A DNA stretch of 64,000 bases, taken from RCIO01 sp040880025 (GTDB taxonomy: Bacteria > Pseudomonadota > Alphaproteobacteria > Rhizobiales > Rhizobiaceae). Positions 53,388 to 61,942 of this stretch are shown one piece after another; positions within the stretch are counted from its first letter, which is position 1, and each line of letters starts with the position of its first letter. The DNA lies in assembly GCA_040880025.1 (NCBI GenBank), contig JBBDJD010000013.1:1-64000 (forward strand), written 5' to 3'. The notes below the pieces were generated by a model. It worked only from the letters and a program-made list of their open reading frames with translations, was not told the DNA's origin and did no database searches. The position numbers and the translations under genes were made by a program.

Positions 53388-54809
53388 CTACGCGCGACCG
53401 TATTTGTCGGTGATGCGCACAATGTCGTCCTCGCCTAGATAGTCCCCGCTCTGAACTTCGATCAGTTCCAGGGGAACATCCCCCGGATTCTCCAGCGAAT
53501 GAATTTCACCCTGTGGGATGTAAGTCGACTCATTCTCATTGAGGGTGAAGACCTCTTCTCCCTTCTGGACACGGGCCGTGCCGCGCACGACGACCCAGTG
53601 CTCGGCACGGTGGTGATGGAATTGCACCGAAAGCCTGGCGCCCGGTTTCACGATGATACGTTTCACTTGATGGCGGTCACCGACGTCGACCAGGTCATAG
53701 TGTCCCCAGGGCCGATAGACTTCGCGGTGGCTGACATGCTCGCTGCGTCCTTCGGCCGTCATACGCTCCACCAAATCCTTCACGTCTTGCACGTAATCCC
53801 TATGGGCGATGAGGATCGCGTCCTTGGTTTCCACCACGATTAGATCTTTCGCGCCCACCAGCGCGATCAGGCGTGATTCCGACCGCGCCAGGGTGTTGCT
53901 CGTCGTCAACGCAATCACGTTACCGATGAGGCAATTGCCCCTGATGTCGTGGTCTTGCGCGGCCATAAGTGCCGACCAGGAGCCGATGTCGCTCCAAGCC
54001 GCATCTAGGGGCACGATGGCCGCTTCGGTGGTTTTCTCCATTACAGCGTAGTCGATCGAATCGGCAGGCGAGGCGGCGAACGCCTCGGCATCGATTCGGA
54101 CGAAATGCATGTCGTGCTTCGTAGACGCCATGGCTTTTTGGCAAGCATCAAATATGTCGGGCCGCGCCGCGCGCAGCTCGTCGAGATAGCGGCCGGCGCG
54201 GAACATGAACATGCCGCTGTTCCAGTAATAGTCGCCAGACGCTACGTAGCGCTGTGCCGTCTTTAGATCCGGCTTCTCTTCAAAGCTGGCGACGAAAAAG
54301 CACTCTTTGTCGATGGCCTCGCCCCTGCGGACATAGCCGTAACCAGTTTCCGGGGTTTCTGGCACGATGCCGAAGGTTACGAGCTTGCCGCTTTGAGCCA
54401 GGGGGACGGCCTTGCGCACCGCTTCATGAAAGTGCGCTACGTCGCGGATGTGATGGTCGGCGGCGAGCACCAGCAGCAATGGGTCATCATCGCGCGTGGC
54501 GGCAAGCGCTGCCAGCGCAATGGCCGGAGCGGTATTGCGGGCGACGGGTTCGAGCAGGATCGTAGCGTTCTCGCGTCCAATAAGACGGGCCTGCTCCGCC
54601 GCAAGGAAACGGTGCTCCTCGTTGCAGATCAGTAGCGGGTCGCAGCAGTCGAGACCTTCGAGGCGAAGCAACGTCTCCTGCAGCATCGTATTTTCGCTGA
54701 TCAGGGCGTGAAACTGCTTCGGATAAAGCTGTCGCGACAGTGGCCACAATCGGGTACCCGAGCCTCCGGCGAGAATCACGGGCAGCAGCCTGTCAATCTG
54801 GTTACTCAT
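53388..54809 (-). CDS. manC: Mannose-1-phosphate guanylyltransferase / mannose-6-phosphate isomerase
   Basis: A 473-residue bifunctional type II PMI-GMP. The guanylyltransferase motif VILAGGSGTRLWPLSR (11-26) with YPKQF (29-33), then FVASFEEKPD and YYWNSGMFMF. The C-terminal cupin isomerase part is REVYRPWGHYDLVD, with metal ligands in VQFHHHRAEHW and YIPQGEIHSLEN. It makes GDP-mannose from mannose-1-P and fructose-6-P-derived mannose-6-P. Product feeds gmd and fcl. ATG at 54809. Transcribed divergently from gmd across 193 bp. Confidence 0.95.
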   Translation of the reverse strand: MSNQIDRLLPVILAGGSGTRLWPLSRQLYPKQFHALISENTMLQETLLRLEGLDCCDPLLICNEEHRFLAAEQARLIGRENATILLEPVARNTAPAIALAALAATRDDDPLLLVLAADHHIRDVAHFHEAVRKAVPLAQSGKLVTFGIVPETPETGYGYVRRGEAIDKECFFVASFEEKPDLKTAQRYVASGDYYWNSGMFMFRAGRYLDELRAARPDIFDACQKAMASTKHDMHFVRIDAEAFAASPADSIDYAVMEKTTEAAIVPLDAAWSDIGSWSALMAAQDHDIRGNCLIGNVIALTTSNTLARSESRLIALVGAKDLIVVETKDAILIAHRDYVQDVKDLVERMTAEGRSEHVSHREVYRPWGHYDLVDVGDRHQVKRIIVKPGARLSVQFHHHRAEHWVVVRGTARVQKGEEVFTLNENESTYIPQGEIHSLENPGDVPLELIEVQSGDYLGEDDIVRITDKYGRA

Positions 54810-55002
54810 ATCGAAGCCATTTGCGGACCGCCATCCCAATTCCGTTCAGACATTGCACGGAAGACGATCTAGCCGGTCGGCGCTGTCCGTACAACATGAT
54901 CGAAATCGCGGCCATGCTCTTCTTTCCGGTGATCGCCCCTTGAGTTTTCGCGCCCGCCAGTATTTTGACTGTCTGACCTGAATTGCGGGGAAAGAACGGC
55001 GG

Positions 55003-56070
55003 ATGGCGAAGACAGCACTGATAACGGGAGTGACCGGACAGGACGGCGCCTATCTGGCGGAACTGCTGCTGGACAAGGGCTATGCCGTGCACGGCGTGAA
55101 ACGGCGGTCGTCCTCGTTCAACACCGGCCGCGTCGACCATCTCTACCAGGACCCGCACGAGGCCAATGTGCGCTTCGCCATGCACTATGGCGACATGACC
55201 GACGCCACCAACCTGATCCGGCTGGTGCAGGACGTGCAACCGGACGAGATCTACAATCTCGCGGCCCAGAGCCACGTCATGGTGAGTTTCGAGACGCCGG
55301 AATACACCGCCAATGCCGACGCGCTCGGCACGCTCAGGCTGCTGGAGGCCGTCCGCATTCTCGGCATGGAAAAGCGCGCGCGCTTCTACCAGGCCTCGAC
55401 TTCCGAACTCTACGGTAAGGTGCGGGAAACACCGCAGACGGAGACGACGCCGTTTTATCCGCGCAGCCCGTACGGCGCCGCAAAGGCTTATGCCTACTGG
55501 ATCACGGTCAACTACCGCGAAGCCTATGGCATGCATGCCTCCAACGGCATTCTGTTCAATCACGAGAGCCCGCTGCGCGGCGAAACCTTCGTCACACGCA
55601 AGATCACGCGCGGCGTGGCGGCGATCCATCTCGGCCTGCAGGACCGTCTCTATCTCGGCAATCTCGACGCCGAGCGCGACTGGGGCCACGCGCGCGACTA
55701 TGTCGAGGGCATGTGGCGGATGGTGCAGCAGGACGAACCGGATGACTATGTGCTGGCGACGGGCGAGACGCGCTCGGTGCGCGCCTTCGTGGAGATGGCC
55801 TTCGCCGAAGTCGGCATAAAGATCGAGTGGCGCGGCGAGGGGCGGGAGGAAACAGGCGTCGATGCAAAGGACGGACGCACGCTGATCCAGATCGACGAGC
55901 GCTATTTCCGCCCCACCGAGGTGGACTATCTGTGCGGCGACGCGACCAAAGCGCGGACCAGGCTTGGCTGGGCGCCCAAGGTGACGGTGGAGGAAATAGC
56001 GAAAGAGATGGTGGCCGAGGATATCAAGCAGATCGAGCGCTCGGGCGAGACGCGCGCAAGCCATGTCTGA
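55003..56070 (+). CDS. gmd: GDP-mannose 4,6-dehydratase
   Basis: A 355-residue Gmd of normal length. NADP motif ITGVTGQDGAYLAE (7-20), YEIYNLAAQSHV-type stretch (DEIYNLAAQSHVMVSFE), the catalytic STSELYGKV and YGAAKAYAYW, and FNHESPLRGETFVTRKI are all diagnostic. It converts GDP-mannose to GDP-4-keto-6-deoxymannose, the precursor of GDP-L-fucose. It overlaps fcl by 8 bp. The coding sequence has strong GC bias at third positions, as in the native genome style. Confidence 0.96.
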   Translation: MAKTALITGVTGQDGAYLAELLLDKGYAVHGVKRRSSSFNTGRVDHLYQDPHEANVRFAMHYGDMTDATNLIRLVQDVQPDEIYNLAAQSHVMVSFETPEYTANADALGTLRLLEAVRILGMEKRARFYQASTSELYGKVRETPQTETTPFYPRSPYGAAKAYAYWITVNYREAYGMHASNGILFNHESPLRGETFVTRKITRGVAAIHLGLQDRLYLGNLDAERDWGHARDYVEGMWRMVQQDEPDDYVLATGETRSVRAFVEMAFAEVGIKIEWRGEGREETGVDAKDGRTLIQIDERYFRPTEVDYLCGDATKARTRLGWAPKVTVEEIAKEMVAEDIKQIERSGETRASHV

Positions 56071-57046
56071 CGAGCCGGCATCGCCGGCGACCGGCCGGAC
56101 CCCATACGATCTGGCGGGCAAGCGCGTCTTCGTCGCCGGCCATCGCGGCATGGTGGGTTCGGCCCTTTGCGGTCGCCTCGCCAGCGAAAACTGCGAGGTG
56201 CTGACCGCGACGCGGATCGAACTCGACCTCAGACGTCAGGACGCGGTCGAGGCATGGATGGCGAAAAACAGGCCGGACGTGGTCGTCATCGCCGCCGCAA
56301 CCGTCGGCGGCATTCACGCCAATGACGCCTTTCCCGCCGACTTTCTCTACGACAACGTGATGATCGAGGCGAACCTTGTGCATGCCTCGTACCGCGCGGG
56401 CGTGGAGAAGGCACTGTTCCTCGGCTCTTCCTGCATCTACCCGCGCGAGGCTGAGCAGCCGATGCGCGAGGACGCGCTCTTGACCGGCCCGCTGGAGACC
56501 ACCAACCAGTGGTACGCGGTCGCCAAGATCGCCGGCATCAAGCTCACCCAGGCCTACCGCCGCCAGCATGGCTGCGACTTCATCTCGGCGATGCCGACCA
56601 ATCTCTACGGCCCGCGCGATAATTTCGACCTGCAAACCAGCCATGTGCTGCCGGCCCTGATGCGCAAGATCGACAGTGCGAGGTCGGAGGACAGCGAGAG
56701 CGTCACCATCTGGGGCTCCGGCAGGCCGCAGCGCGAATTCATGTATGTGCGTGATCTGGCCGATGCGCTGGTTTTCCTGCTCAAGCACTATTCGGCCGAG
56801 GAGCACATCAATATCGGCGTCGGCTCCGACATCTCGATCGCCGATCTGGCGGCGCAGATCGCCCAGGTTGTCGGCTGGGAGGGACGTTTCGATTACGACG
56901 CCTCGAAGCCCGACGGCACGCCGCGCAAGCTGATGGATTCAAGCCGGCTCGCCGCTCTCGGCTGGCGCCCCAGGACCAGCCTGGAAGACGGCATTCGCGA
57001 GACGTATGAGTGGTTCGCCGCCAACCGGGAGAAGGCGCGGATGTAA
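56063..57046 (+). CDS. fcl: GDP-L-fucose synthase
   Basis: A 327-residue epimerase/reductase. The N-terminal motif AGHRGMVGSAL (25-35), NRPDVVVIAAATVGGIHAN, SSCIYPREAEQPM, the catalytic NQWYAVAKIAGIKL and PTNLYGPRDNFD are all typical of WcaG/Fcl. About 18 extra residues precede the Rossmann strand (MSDEPASPATGRTPYDLAG); an alternative later start is not obvious. It reduces the Gmd product to GDP-L-fucose with NADPH. Convergent with manB, 16 bp apart. Confidence 0.95.
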   Translation: MSDEPASPATGRTPYDLAGKRVFVAGHRGMVGSALCGRLASENCEVLTATRIELDLRRQDAVEAWMAKNRPDVVVIAAATVGGIHANDAFPADFLYDNVMIEANLVHASYRAGVEKALFLGSSCIYPREAEQPMREDALLTGPLETTNQWYAVAKIAGIKLTQAYRRQHGCDFISAMPTNLYGPRDNFDLQTSHVLPALMRKIDSARSEDSESVTIWGSGRPQREFMYVRDLADALVFLLKHYSAEEHINIGVGSDISIADLAAQIAQVVGWEGRFDYDASKPDGTPRKLMDSSRLAALGWRPRTSLEDGIRETYEWFAANREKARM

Positions 57047-57062
57047 AGCGCCCCGGCCGCGG

Positions 57063-58496
57063 TCACTCGCTGGCCAGATGTTTGCGTGCCCGCGCCAGAC
57101 CTTCCGCCAGCAGCGCTGCGGCCTGTTCGGCCGATCGCGCCTCGACATAACAGCGCAGTTCCGGCGCGTTGCCGGAAGCCCGGTAATGCAGCACCGATCC
57201 ATCCGTACCGATCATGCGGACGCCGTCGGTCGTGTCGAATGCCGCGACTTCGATGAGACCGGCGAGAAACGTTTCCCTGAAGTTCGCATCGCCATCCATC
57301 GCGGCCAGAAAGGGCGCGCTCCTGTCGGCGGGCACGTTCTGAAGGCGGTCGGCCAATGCCGCGCCGAAAGCGAATTCGTCAGCGAAGGAGGAAAGCTGCT
57401 TGCCCGCGCTTTTCACCGCCCAGAGCACGGCCAGGATGGGCAGCATCGCATCGCGCGTGGGCAGCGCGGACACGCGACGTCCCGCGATCTCGGCATTGGT
57501 GCCCAGAAGCACGCCGCCATTGGCCTCGAACCCGACGACGGTGGCCGCACCTTCGGTGGCCGCGATCCGCATGCCTTCGATGACACAGGGTGATCCGATA
57601 CGCGTGCGCATGACCCGCGCAAACCGTCCGCTCCGCTCGATGCCCGAATTGGACGTGATCGGCGTCACCACGCAGTCCGCGCCGAGCATGGCCGCGGTCA
57701 CCGCGCCAACCAGGTCGCCGCGCACGAATTCCCCGGCTGCGTCCGCGATGAGCGGCCGGTCGGCGTCGCCGTCGGTCGAGACGATCGCGTCGAGCCCGTA
57801 TTTCCTCACCGCGGCGCGGCACAATTCGGCATCCTCGGGGCGCAGCGCCTCCGTGTCGACGGGTACGAAGGTGTCGCTGTGGCCGAACGAAACCGTCTCC
57901 GCGCCGAGCCGGGCCAGCACGTCCGTCAGCATGTCCCGCATGACCGAGGAGTGCTGGTAGACGCCGACCCGCATGCCGGCGAGCGCATCCGGCGCCAGCA
58001 TGGCAAGCGCCCGGTCGACGTAACCGGCCGTCGCATCCGCATCCGTGCCGGCGGCGTCAGCCTGTTCAACTATGAGCGCTTCGGGCTGGCTGGCCTCCGC
58101 CTCGAGAACTGCTGCCTCGTCGTGCTTGTCGATCTCGCCGTCGGGCCGGTAGAATTTCAGCCCGTTGCGATCGTCAGGGATGTGGCTTCCGGTCACCATG
58201 ATGGCCGGCGCGCCCAGCTTCATCGCGTGCGCGGCCAGCGCCGGTGTCGGCAGCGCCCCGCAATCGACCGGTTCAGCCCCTGCCTGCCTGATGCCGGCCA
58301 TGCAATACCGCGCAATGCTCGGACTGCTGGCGCGCAGGTCGCGTCCGATGAGTATGCTGCCGCCTTGAGGTAGGCGGCCCTGGTCGATCATGACCCGCAC
58401 GAAGGCGTGAGAAAAGGAAACTGCCGGCCGACCGTCGAGCACTGTCGACAGGCCTCGCAGACCGCTCGTGCCGAATTTCAAGTCAGACGAAGACAT
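57063..58496 (-). CDS. manB: Phosphomannomutase / phosphoglucomutase
   Basis: A 477-residue alpha-D-phosphohexomutase. Opening LKFGTSGLRG, phosphoserine loop TGSHIPDDRNGLKFY, metal-binding STDGDADRPL and sugar-binding loop VGFEANGGVLLG; the phosphate-contact loop is YRASGNAPELR. The reaction is interconversion of hexose-6-P and hexose-1-P, here most likely mannose for ManC. ATG at 58496 is used; an ATG four codons upstream (58508) is equally possible. It completes the ManB-ManC-Gmd-Fcl GDP-fucose set. Confidence 0.93.
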   Translation of the reverse strand: MSSSDLKFGTSGLRGLSTVLDGRPAVSFSHAFVRVMIDQGRLPQGGSILIGRDLRASSPSIARYCMAGIRQAGAEPVDCGALPTPALAAHAMKLGAPAIMVTGSHIPDDRNGLKFYRPDGEIDKHDEAAVLEAEASQPEALIVEQADAAGTDADATAGYVDRALAMLAPDALAGMRVGVYQHSSVMRDMLTDVLARLGAETVSFGHSDTFVPVDTEALRPEDAELCRAAVRKYGLDAIVSTDGDADRPLIADAAGEFVRGDLVGAVTAAMLGADCVVTPITSNSGIERSGRFARVMRTRIGSPCVIEGMRIAATEGAATVVGFEANGGVLLGTNAEIAGRRVSALPTRDAMLPILAVLWAVKSAGKQLSSFADEFAFGAALADRLQNVPADRSAPFLAAMDGDANFRETFLAGLIEVAAFDTTDGVRMIGTDGSVLHYRASGNAPELRCYVEARSAEQAAALLAEGLARARKHLASE

Positions 58497-58800
58497 AAGA
58501 AGGCTCATGAAACTCTGGTTCCGATAGTGCATCCACCGGAGTCTGCCAAGGCAGGGACGATCGGTGGAGGGCGGAGAAAACCAGCGCGCTGATGGATTCT
58601 CATTAGCATGCGAGTCAGTCGGGCTGGCCAATCAAAGGAACCAACGCCGGACTTCCTCGCGCCGATTCCAAGTTTACTGAACGCTCTGGACATCTGAAAG
58701 CCTGCAGCCCCCACAAGATACCCATCGTGGGCCCACGGGTTCACCGCCTGAATCGACGCGAGACGAAGGGTGAATCGACTTCTCTAGAGCGCCGCGCTAG
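58497..58800. other. Intergenic region upstream of manB
   Basis: About 304 bp, should contain the manB promoter. A perfect 10-bp palindrome GTGGGCCCAC lies near 58730, without a T run. No gene or RNA was recognised. Confidence 0.4.
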
Positions 58801-58938
58801 ATGGCAAGCGCTTTCGATAGCGCGGGGCGTGTTATGGGCCGGGATAACAAAGAGGACTTTGACTGGATAATTGCATCTATGGCGATCATCGGCCTGCTCG
58901 CGATCATGCTGGCCGTTTACTACACACTCACATCCTAG
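58801..58938 (+). CDS. Possible small single-span membrane protein
   Basis: Forty-five residues from the ATG at 58801, or 34 from the ATG at 58834, which has GGGGCG 5 nt upstream. The shorter form reads MGRDNKEDFDWIIASMAIIG and continues into a hydrophobic helix ending YYTLTS. A charged N-terminus and one membrane helix make a type typical of small alphaproteobacterial membrane proteins. It stands just outside an IS relic. Expression is unproven. Confidence 0.45.
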   Translation: MASAFDSAGRVMGRDNKEDFDWIIASMAIIGLLAIMLAVYYTLTS

Positions 58939-58982
58939 GTCACGCAAGCCATGCGCCGGTCTGCGGCGCCTTTGCGGTCCAT

Positions 58983-59739
58983 TGGAGTTGGAGTTCCACA
59001 GCGTATCCGGGGCATTCGCGTAGAAGTTGCGATCGACCAGATCACAGGCCGGGCGAATGCGGTTGTCGCGGAATGTGGTGCGAGCACCTCTGCGGCGGCT
59101 GACGCTGGCTATGCCCGCCGGTTTCATCAGCCGCTCGTCACGCTTGCGAGCGACGTGCACGCCTTCATCGGCGAGTTCAGCGTGGATGCGTGGTGCTCCA
59201 TAGGTCTTCTTTCGAGGCCTTATGGATCGCCTTGATGCGCCCGGTCAATTCTGCGGCGGCATTGGCTCGGGCGCCCGGCCGGCGTCCCACCCAGGCGTAG
59301 TAGCCGGAGCGCGAGACACCGAAAGCGTTGCACATGGCATGGATGGGGAACATGGCCTAGTTCGCCGTCATGAACTTGAAGACCGAGACGACATCGCGTC
59401 GCTCTGAGCAAACTAGGCCGCGGCCTTTGCCAGGATATCTCTCTCCTGTCGAAGCTGGCGGTTCTCCCTGCGAAGGCGGCGAAGCTCCTCGCGCTCCTGG
59501 CTGGTCACGCCGTCTTCGCGGCGGCCGCTATCCCGACCGTACTGCTTGATCCAGCCATGGATCGTCGCAGCGCACGGTTCAAACGCGCGCGCCAGATCCC
59601 TCCACGCTGCGCCCGGCTCACGCCAGGGCAACAAGCTGTTTCCTGAACACAGGCAGGTAAGGGGTCCTCGTTCTCGGCATGATGACACTCACCTCTCACA
59701 ACTCGGATTGTGTCCATCAAACCGGGACCTCCAACTCCA
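58983..59739 (-). mobile_element. IS3-family element relic with both short ends kept
   Basis: The element is read on the minus strand from 59739 to 58983. Both extremities carry TGGAGTTGGAG facing inward. orfA begins with MPRTRTPYLPVFRKQL near 59680 but meets a stop and frame change; its middle and end are readable as FEPCAATIHGWIKQYGRDSG and LRRENRQLRQERDILAKAAA. orfB follows in another frame (CNAFGVSRSGYYAWVGRRPG, KETYGAPRIHAEL, LVDRNFYANAPDTLW) and then joins directly to the terminal repeat. About two thirds of orfB, with the DDE core, is deleted. Inactive. No target duplication is apparent. Confidence 0.75.
59413..59690 (-). pseudogene. IS3-family OrfA, stop and frameshift
   Basis: The helix-turn-helix and leucine-zipper half is open (ending RDILAKAAA-stop at 59413). 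The natural start MPRTRTPYLP lies in another frame that meets TGA near 59622. A longer open frame exists through a non-native start, so gene finders may call it intact. It belongs to the relic at 58983-59739. Confidence 0.7.
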
Positions 59740-59753
59740 AACAAGGCCGCATT

Positions 59754-60290
59754 TTAGGGCTGAATTCTTGTCAGCTGTCCTCCGATCGACAGTCGGATTA
59801 CTTCGGCCAGTTCGCGAGCTGCTCTATCCTCGGCGTCCCGTTCGGCTCGGAGCGCGGAGTATTGCTGGCCACGGATAATGTCGAACGACGCCACGACCAC
59901 ATGCTGTCCGTCAGCGACCGTCTCACCGCTCTCGATCGCAGTAAGCGAATAATACCCCCTCAGGGTGAGGTTGGTTGCTGTCGGTCGCAGTGAGCCGCCA
60001 GATTGTCTTATTGTCGCACCGGCGGCACGGGACACGGTTCTCAAGCGCAATCTGTATTGAGGGTCACCCGGCTGGCCACCGCCATAAAACATGAAGGCGA
60101 GGTGATTGGTGACTTCCTGGCTCACGCGATCATTTGGTGGTTCGATCAGGATGGACGCCAGCTTCTCTCCACCCGATAGGGAGCGGGGCTGCCCTAGGCT
60201 GGTTGCTGAACCGCTCCCGTAGAGCGGTTGCACTGTACATCCGCCAAGCACCGCTAAGGAAAATATGAATGCGACGCGAACTAGAAACAT
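59754..60290 (-). CDS. lptE: LPS-assembly lipoprotein LptE-like
   Basis: A 178-residue outer-membrane lipoprotein. Start ATG at 60290 with GAGGAT upstream; the signal peptide MFLVRVAFIFSLAVLGGC ends in lipobox LGGC. The mature start TVQPLYGSGSATS and then ILIEPPNDRVSQEVTNHLAFMFYGGGQP fit alphaproteobacterial LptE, the plug partner of LptD in LPS export. Housekeeping lptE normally follows leuS; here it lies between two relics of the same IS, so it is probably an extra copy. The frame is intact. Confidence 0.82.
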   Translation of the reverse strand: MFLVRVAFIFSLAVLGGCTVQPLYGSGSATSLGQPRSLSGGEKLASILIEPPNDRVSQEVTNHLAFMFYGGGQPGDPQYRLRLRTVSRAAGATIRQSGGSLRPTATNLTLRGYYSLTAIESGETVADGQHVVVASFDIIRGQQYSALRAERDAEDRAARELAEVIRLSIGGQLTRIQP

Positions 60291-60420
60291 GATCCTCTTC
60301 CCAGTCAGATTGAGCCGAACAAATTCATCAAGCCGGCCCCGTGCGGTAATATCGGGCTGTGGGCGCGCGCCGCAATCAGATGATGAATACTGGACCATAT
60401 GCGATAGCGTTGGCAACAAT

Positions 60421-60540
60421 TGGAGTTGGAGTCCCCCCGGTTTCGTGGATAGTTAGGGGCTTCCGGACTCCAGTCTCGTTTGGGCGCTCCTTTCAAAGCT
60501 GATGGGTGACTGATAGCCGAGGGCGGAATGGCGTTTGGCG
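60421..60540 (-). mobile_element. 3' end fragment of an IS3-family element
   Basis: The terminal repeat TGGAGTTGGAG starts at 60421 and is followed inward, on the minus strand, by the end of an orfB reading KRHSALGYQSPISFERS then a stop. The terminal repeat and its next bases (CCCGGTTT) match the left end of the relic at 58983-59739, so both belong to the same IS type and orientation. The rest of the element is gone, replaced by terminase sequence at about 60540. Confidence 0.7.
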
Positions 60541-60906
60541 GTGATTGAGCTGGCGCGGCGGTTCCGAACCGACGTTGTGTTGGTAGAGCGGGCTGCGAAC
60601 GGCGATCCCCTGATCGATGATTTGCGTAGCTTGGACGTTTCTGGGTTTCCGACCCCTATCGGCGTGCCTGTCAGGGGCTCCAAGCTCGAGCGGATCGGTG
60701 TGCAATGCCATCGGATCGAAGCCGGTGACGTTCTGTTGCCCAATAAGGCGCCGTGGCTGGAGGATTTTCGGGCCGAGATGCTCGCATTTCCAAACGGCCG
60801 TCACGACGATCAGGTCGATGCGCTCTCACAGCTTCTTCTGTGGCTGTCGCGCGATGAGGATGGTGAAATTACCTATATCGCCGGGCCCAAGATTATCTTC
60901 GGCTGA
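60541..60906 (+). pseudogene. Phage terminase large subunit, C-terminal fragment
   Basis: About 120 residues of the nuclease half of a terminase: VIELARRFRTDVVLVERAAN (the L-x-IE metal-site strand), LIDDLRSL, IEAGDVLLPNKAPWLEDF and AFPNGRHDDQVDALSQLL, the conserved final Asp site. The ATPase half and any start are absent; the frame enters directly from the IS fragment. It is a relic of a prophage whose other genes are not in this window, apart from the DUF2793 scrap at 11 kb, which may be unrelated. Confidence 0.8.
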
Positions 60907-61153
60907 ACGCCTGCAATGCAGTGGCGCGGCGGTCGCGCATGGGACGGGCGGAATGGGGGCAGTCCAGAACCGAGCTGTCATCGGTGCCACGGTTACTGCG
61001 GTTATGCCGATGGTTTCATTTGACAATCGAACCACCATCACACACTAACCCGTGCTTTCGACGAGGTTCGGTCGCGAAAACAGGCCTGCTCATTGAATTG
61101 ACGCCACTGACGACGCATCTTTCGGCTGGGAAAACAACAAAAGTCAGGACGGA

Positions 61154-61942
61154 ATGGCCTTGGCCGCTAGCCACGATTTGGCCCGCTTCTATGTTCCGGA
61201 AGTGCATGACATCCATCCCGGCATGGAGAACCAGCTCGATGCCATGCTGGAGGTCTGGCCGGAAGCGGCTAGGCGGCATCTTGCGCTGTTGATCGTTCCG
61301 GATTGGCAGAGCCGGCAACCGCTCGCCGCGGCCCCCGCCTTTGTCGAACGTGTCTCCGGACTGCCGGGAGAAAAGGTTCTTCACGGCTTGACCCATTCGC
61401 TCGGCCCGGATTTCTGGAACTGGCTGATGTATGGCCACGACAATCGCTCCGAGTTCGCCCGTCTCGATGGTGAACAGGCGGCGGCGCGGATTTCCGCCGG
61501 AGTGGACGCCTTCAAGACCCAATTCGGCCTTGCCCCGCGCTGGTTTTGCGCCCCACGGTGGCATCAGAGCCGCGGCGCAACGGAAGCCCTGCGCTCCGCG
61601 GGGTTTTCAGGTTACATGCTGCGCGGGTCGCTGCAGCTGTTTTCCGGCGCAAGCGCCCGGTTGCCGTCACTGTGCTTCGACGAGGGAGAGCGCAGATTGA
61701 GATCGATGGTGGCGCGTGAACTGCGGGAGCTGACGATAGGCCGCCTGTTCCGGCAGGGCAGTCCGTTCCGGATCACCCTTCATCCTGACGACGTGCGGGA
61801 TGGACCGACCTGGCGCCAGGTGAAGCGGGTGATGGCGAGACTGGACGACGAAGGCTGGACGCCGCTTGGACTGGATGATGCCGTGGCGCGGATGCAGCAG
61901 GTCGAGGCGCCAAGCATCAAGGAAGTGGCCGTGACTTCATGA
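61154..61942 (+). CDS. Polysaccharide-deacetylase-like protein (DUF2334 type)
   Basis: A 262-residue protein with a deacetylase-like barrel. VPEVHDIHPGMENQLDAML resembles the DD-motif entry (one Asp preserved, His-Pro after), ALLIVPDW forms a strand, GLTHSLG holds the His pair region, and WFCAPRWHQSRGA and FRITLHPDDV carry the usual late motifs. Its sugar substrate is unknown. ATG at 61154 after GGACGGA. Its stop overlaps the next ATG (ATGA), starting a three-gene operon with an LpxB-like protein and a GT2 enzyme. Confidence 0.7.
   Translation: MALAASHDLARFYVPEVHDIHPGMENQLDAMLEVWPEAARRHLALLIVPDWQSRQPLAAAPAFVERVSGLPGEKVLHGLTHSLGPDFWNWLMYGHDNRSEFARLDGEQAAARISAGVDAFKTQFGLAPRWFCAPRWHQSRGATEALRSAGFSGYMLRGSLQLFSGASARLPSLCFDEGERRLRSMVARELRELTIGRLFRQGSPFRITLHPDDVRDGPTWRQVKRVMARLDDEGWTPLGLDDAVARMQQVEAPSIKEVAVTS

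Noticed and set aside
58725..58745. Perfect palindrome GTGGGCCCAC near the manB upstream region
   Set aside because: No T run for a terminator and no second copy elsewhere; a 10-bp GC palindrome is expected by chance.
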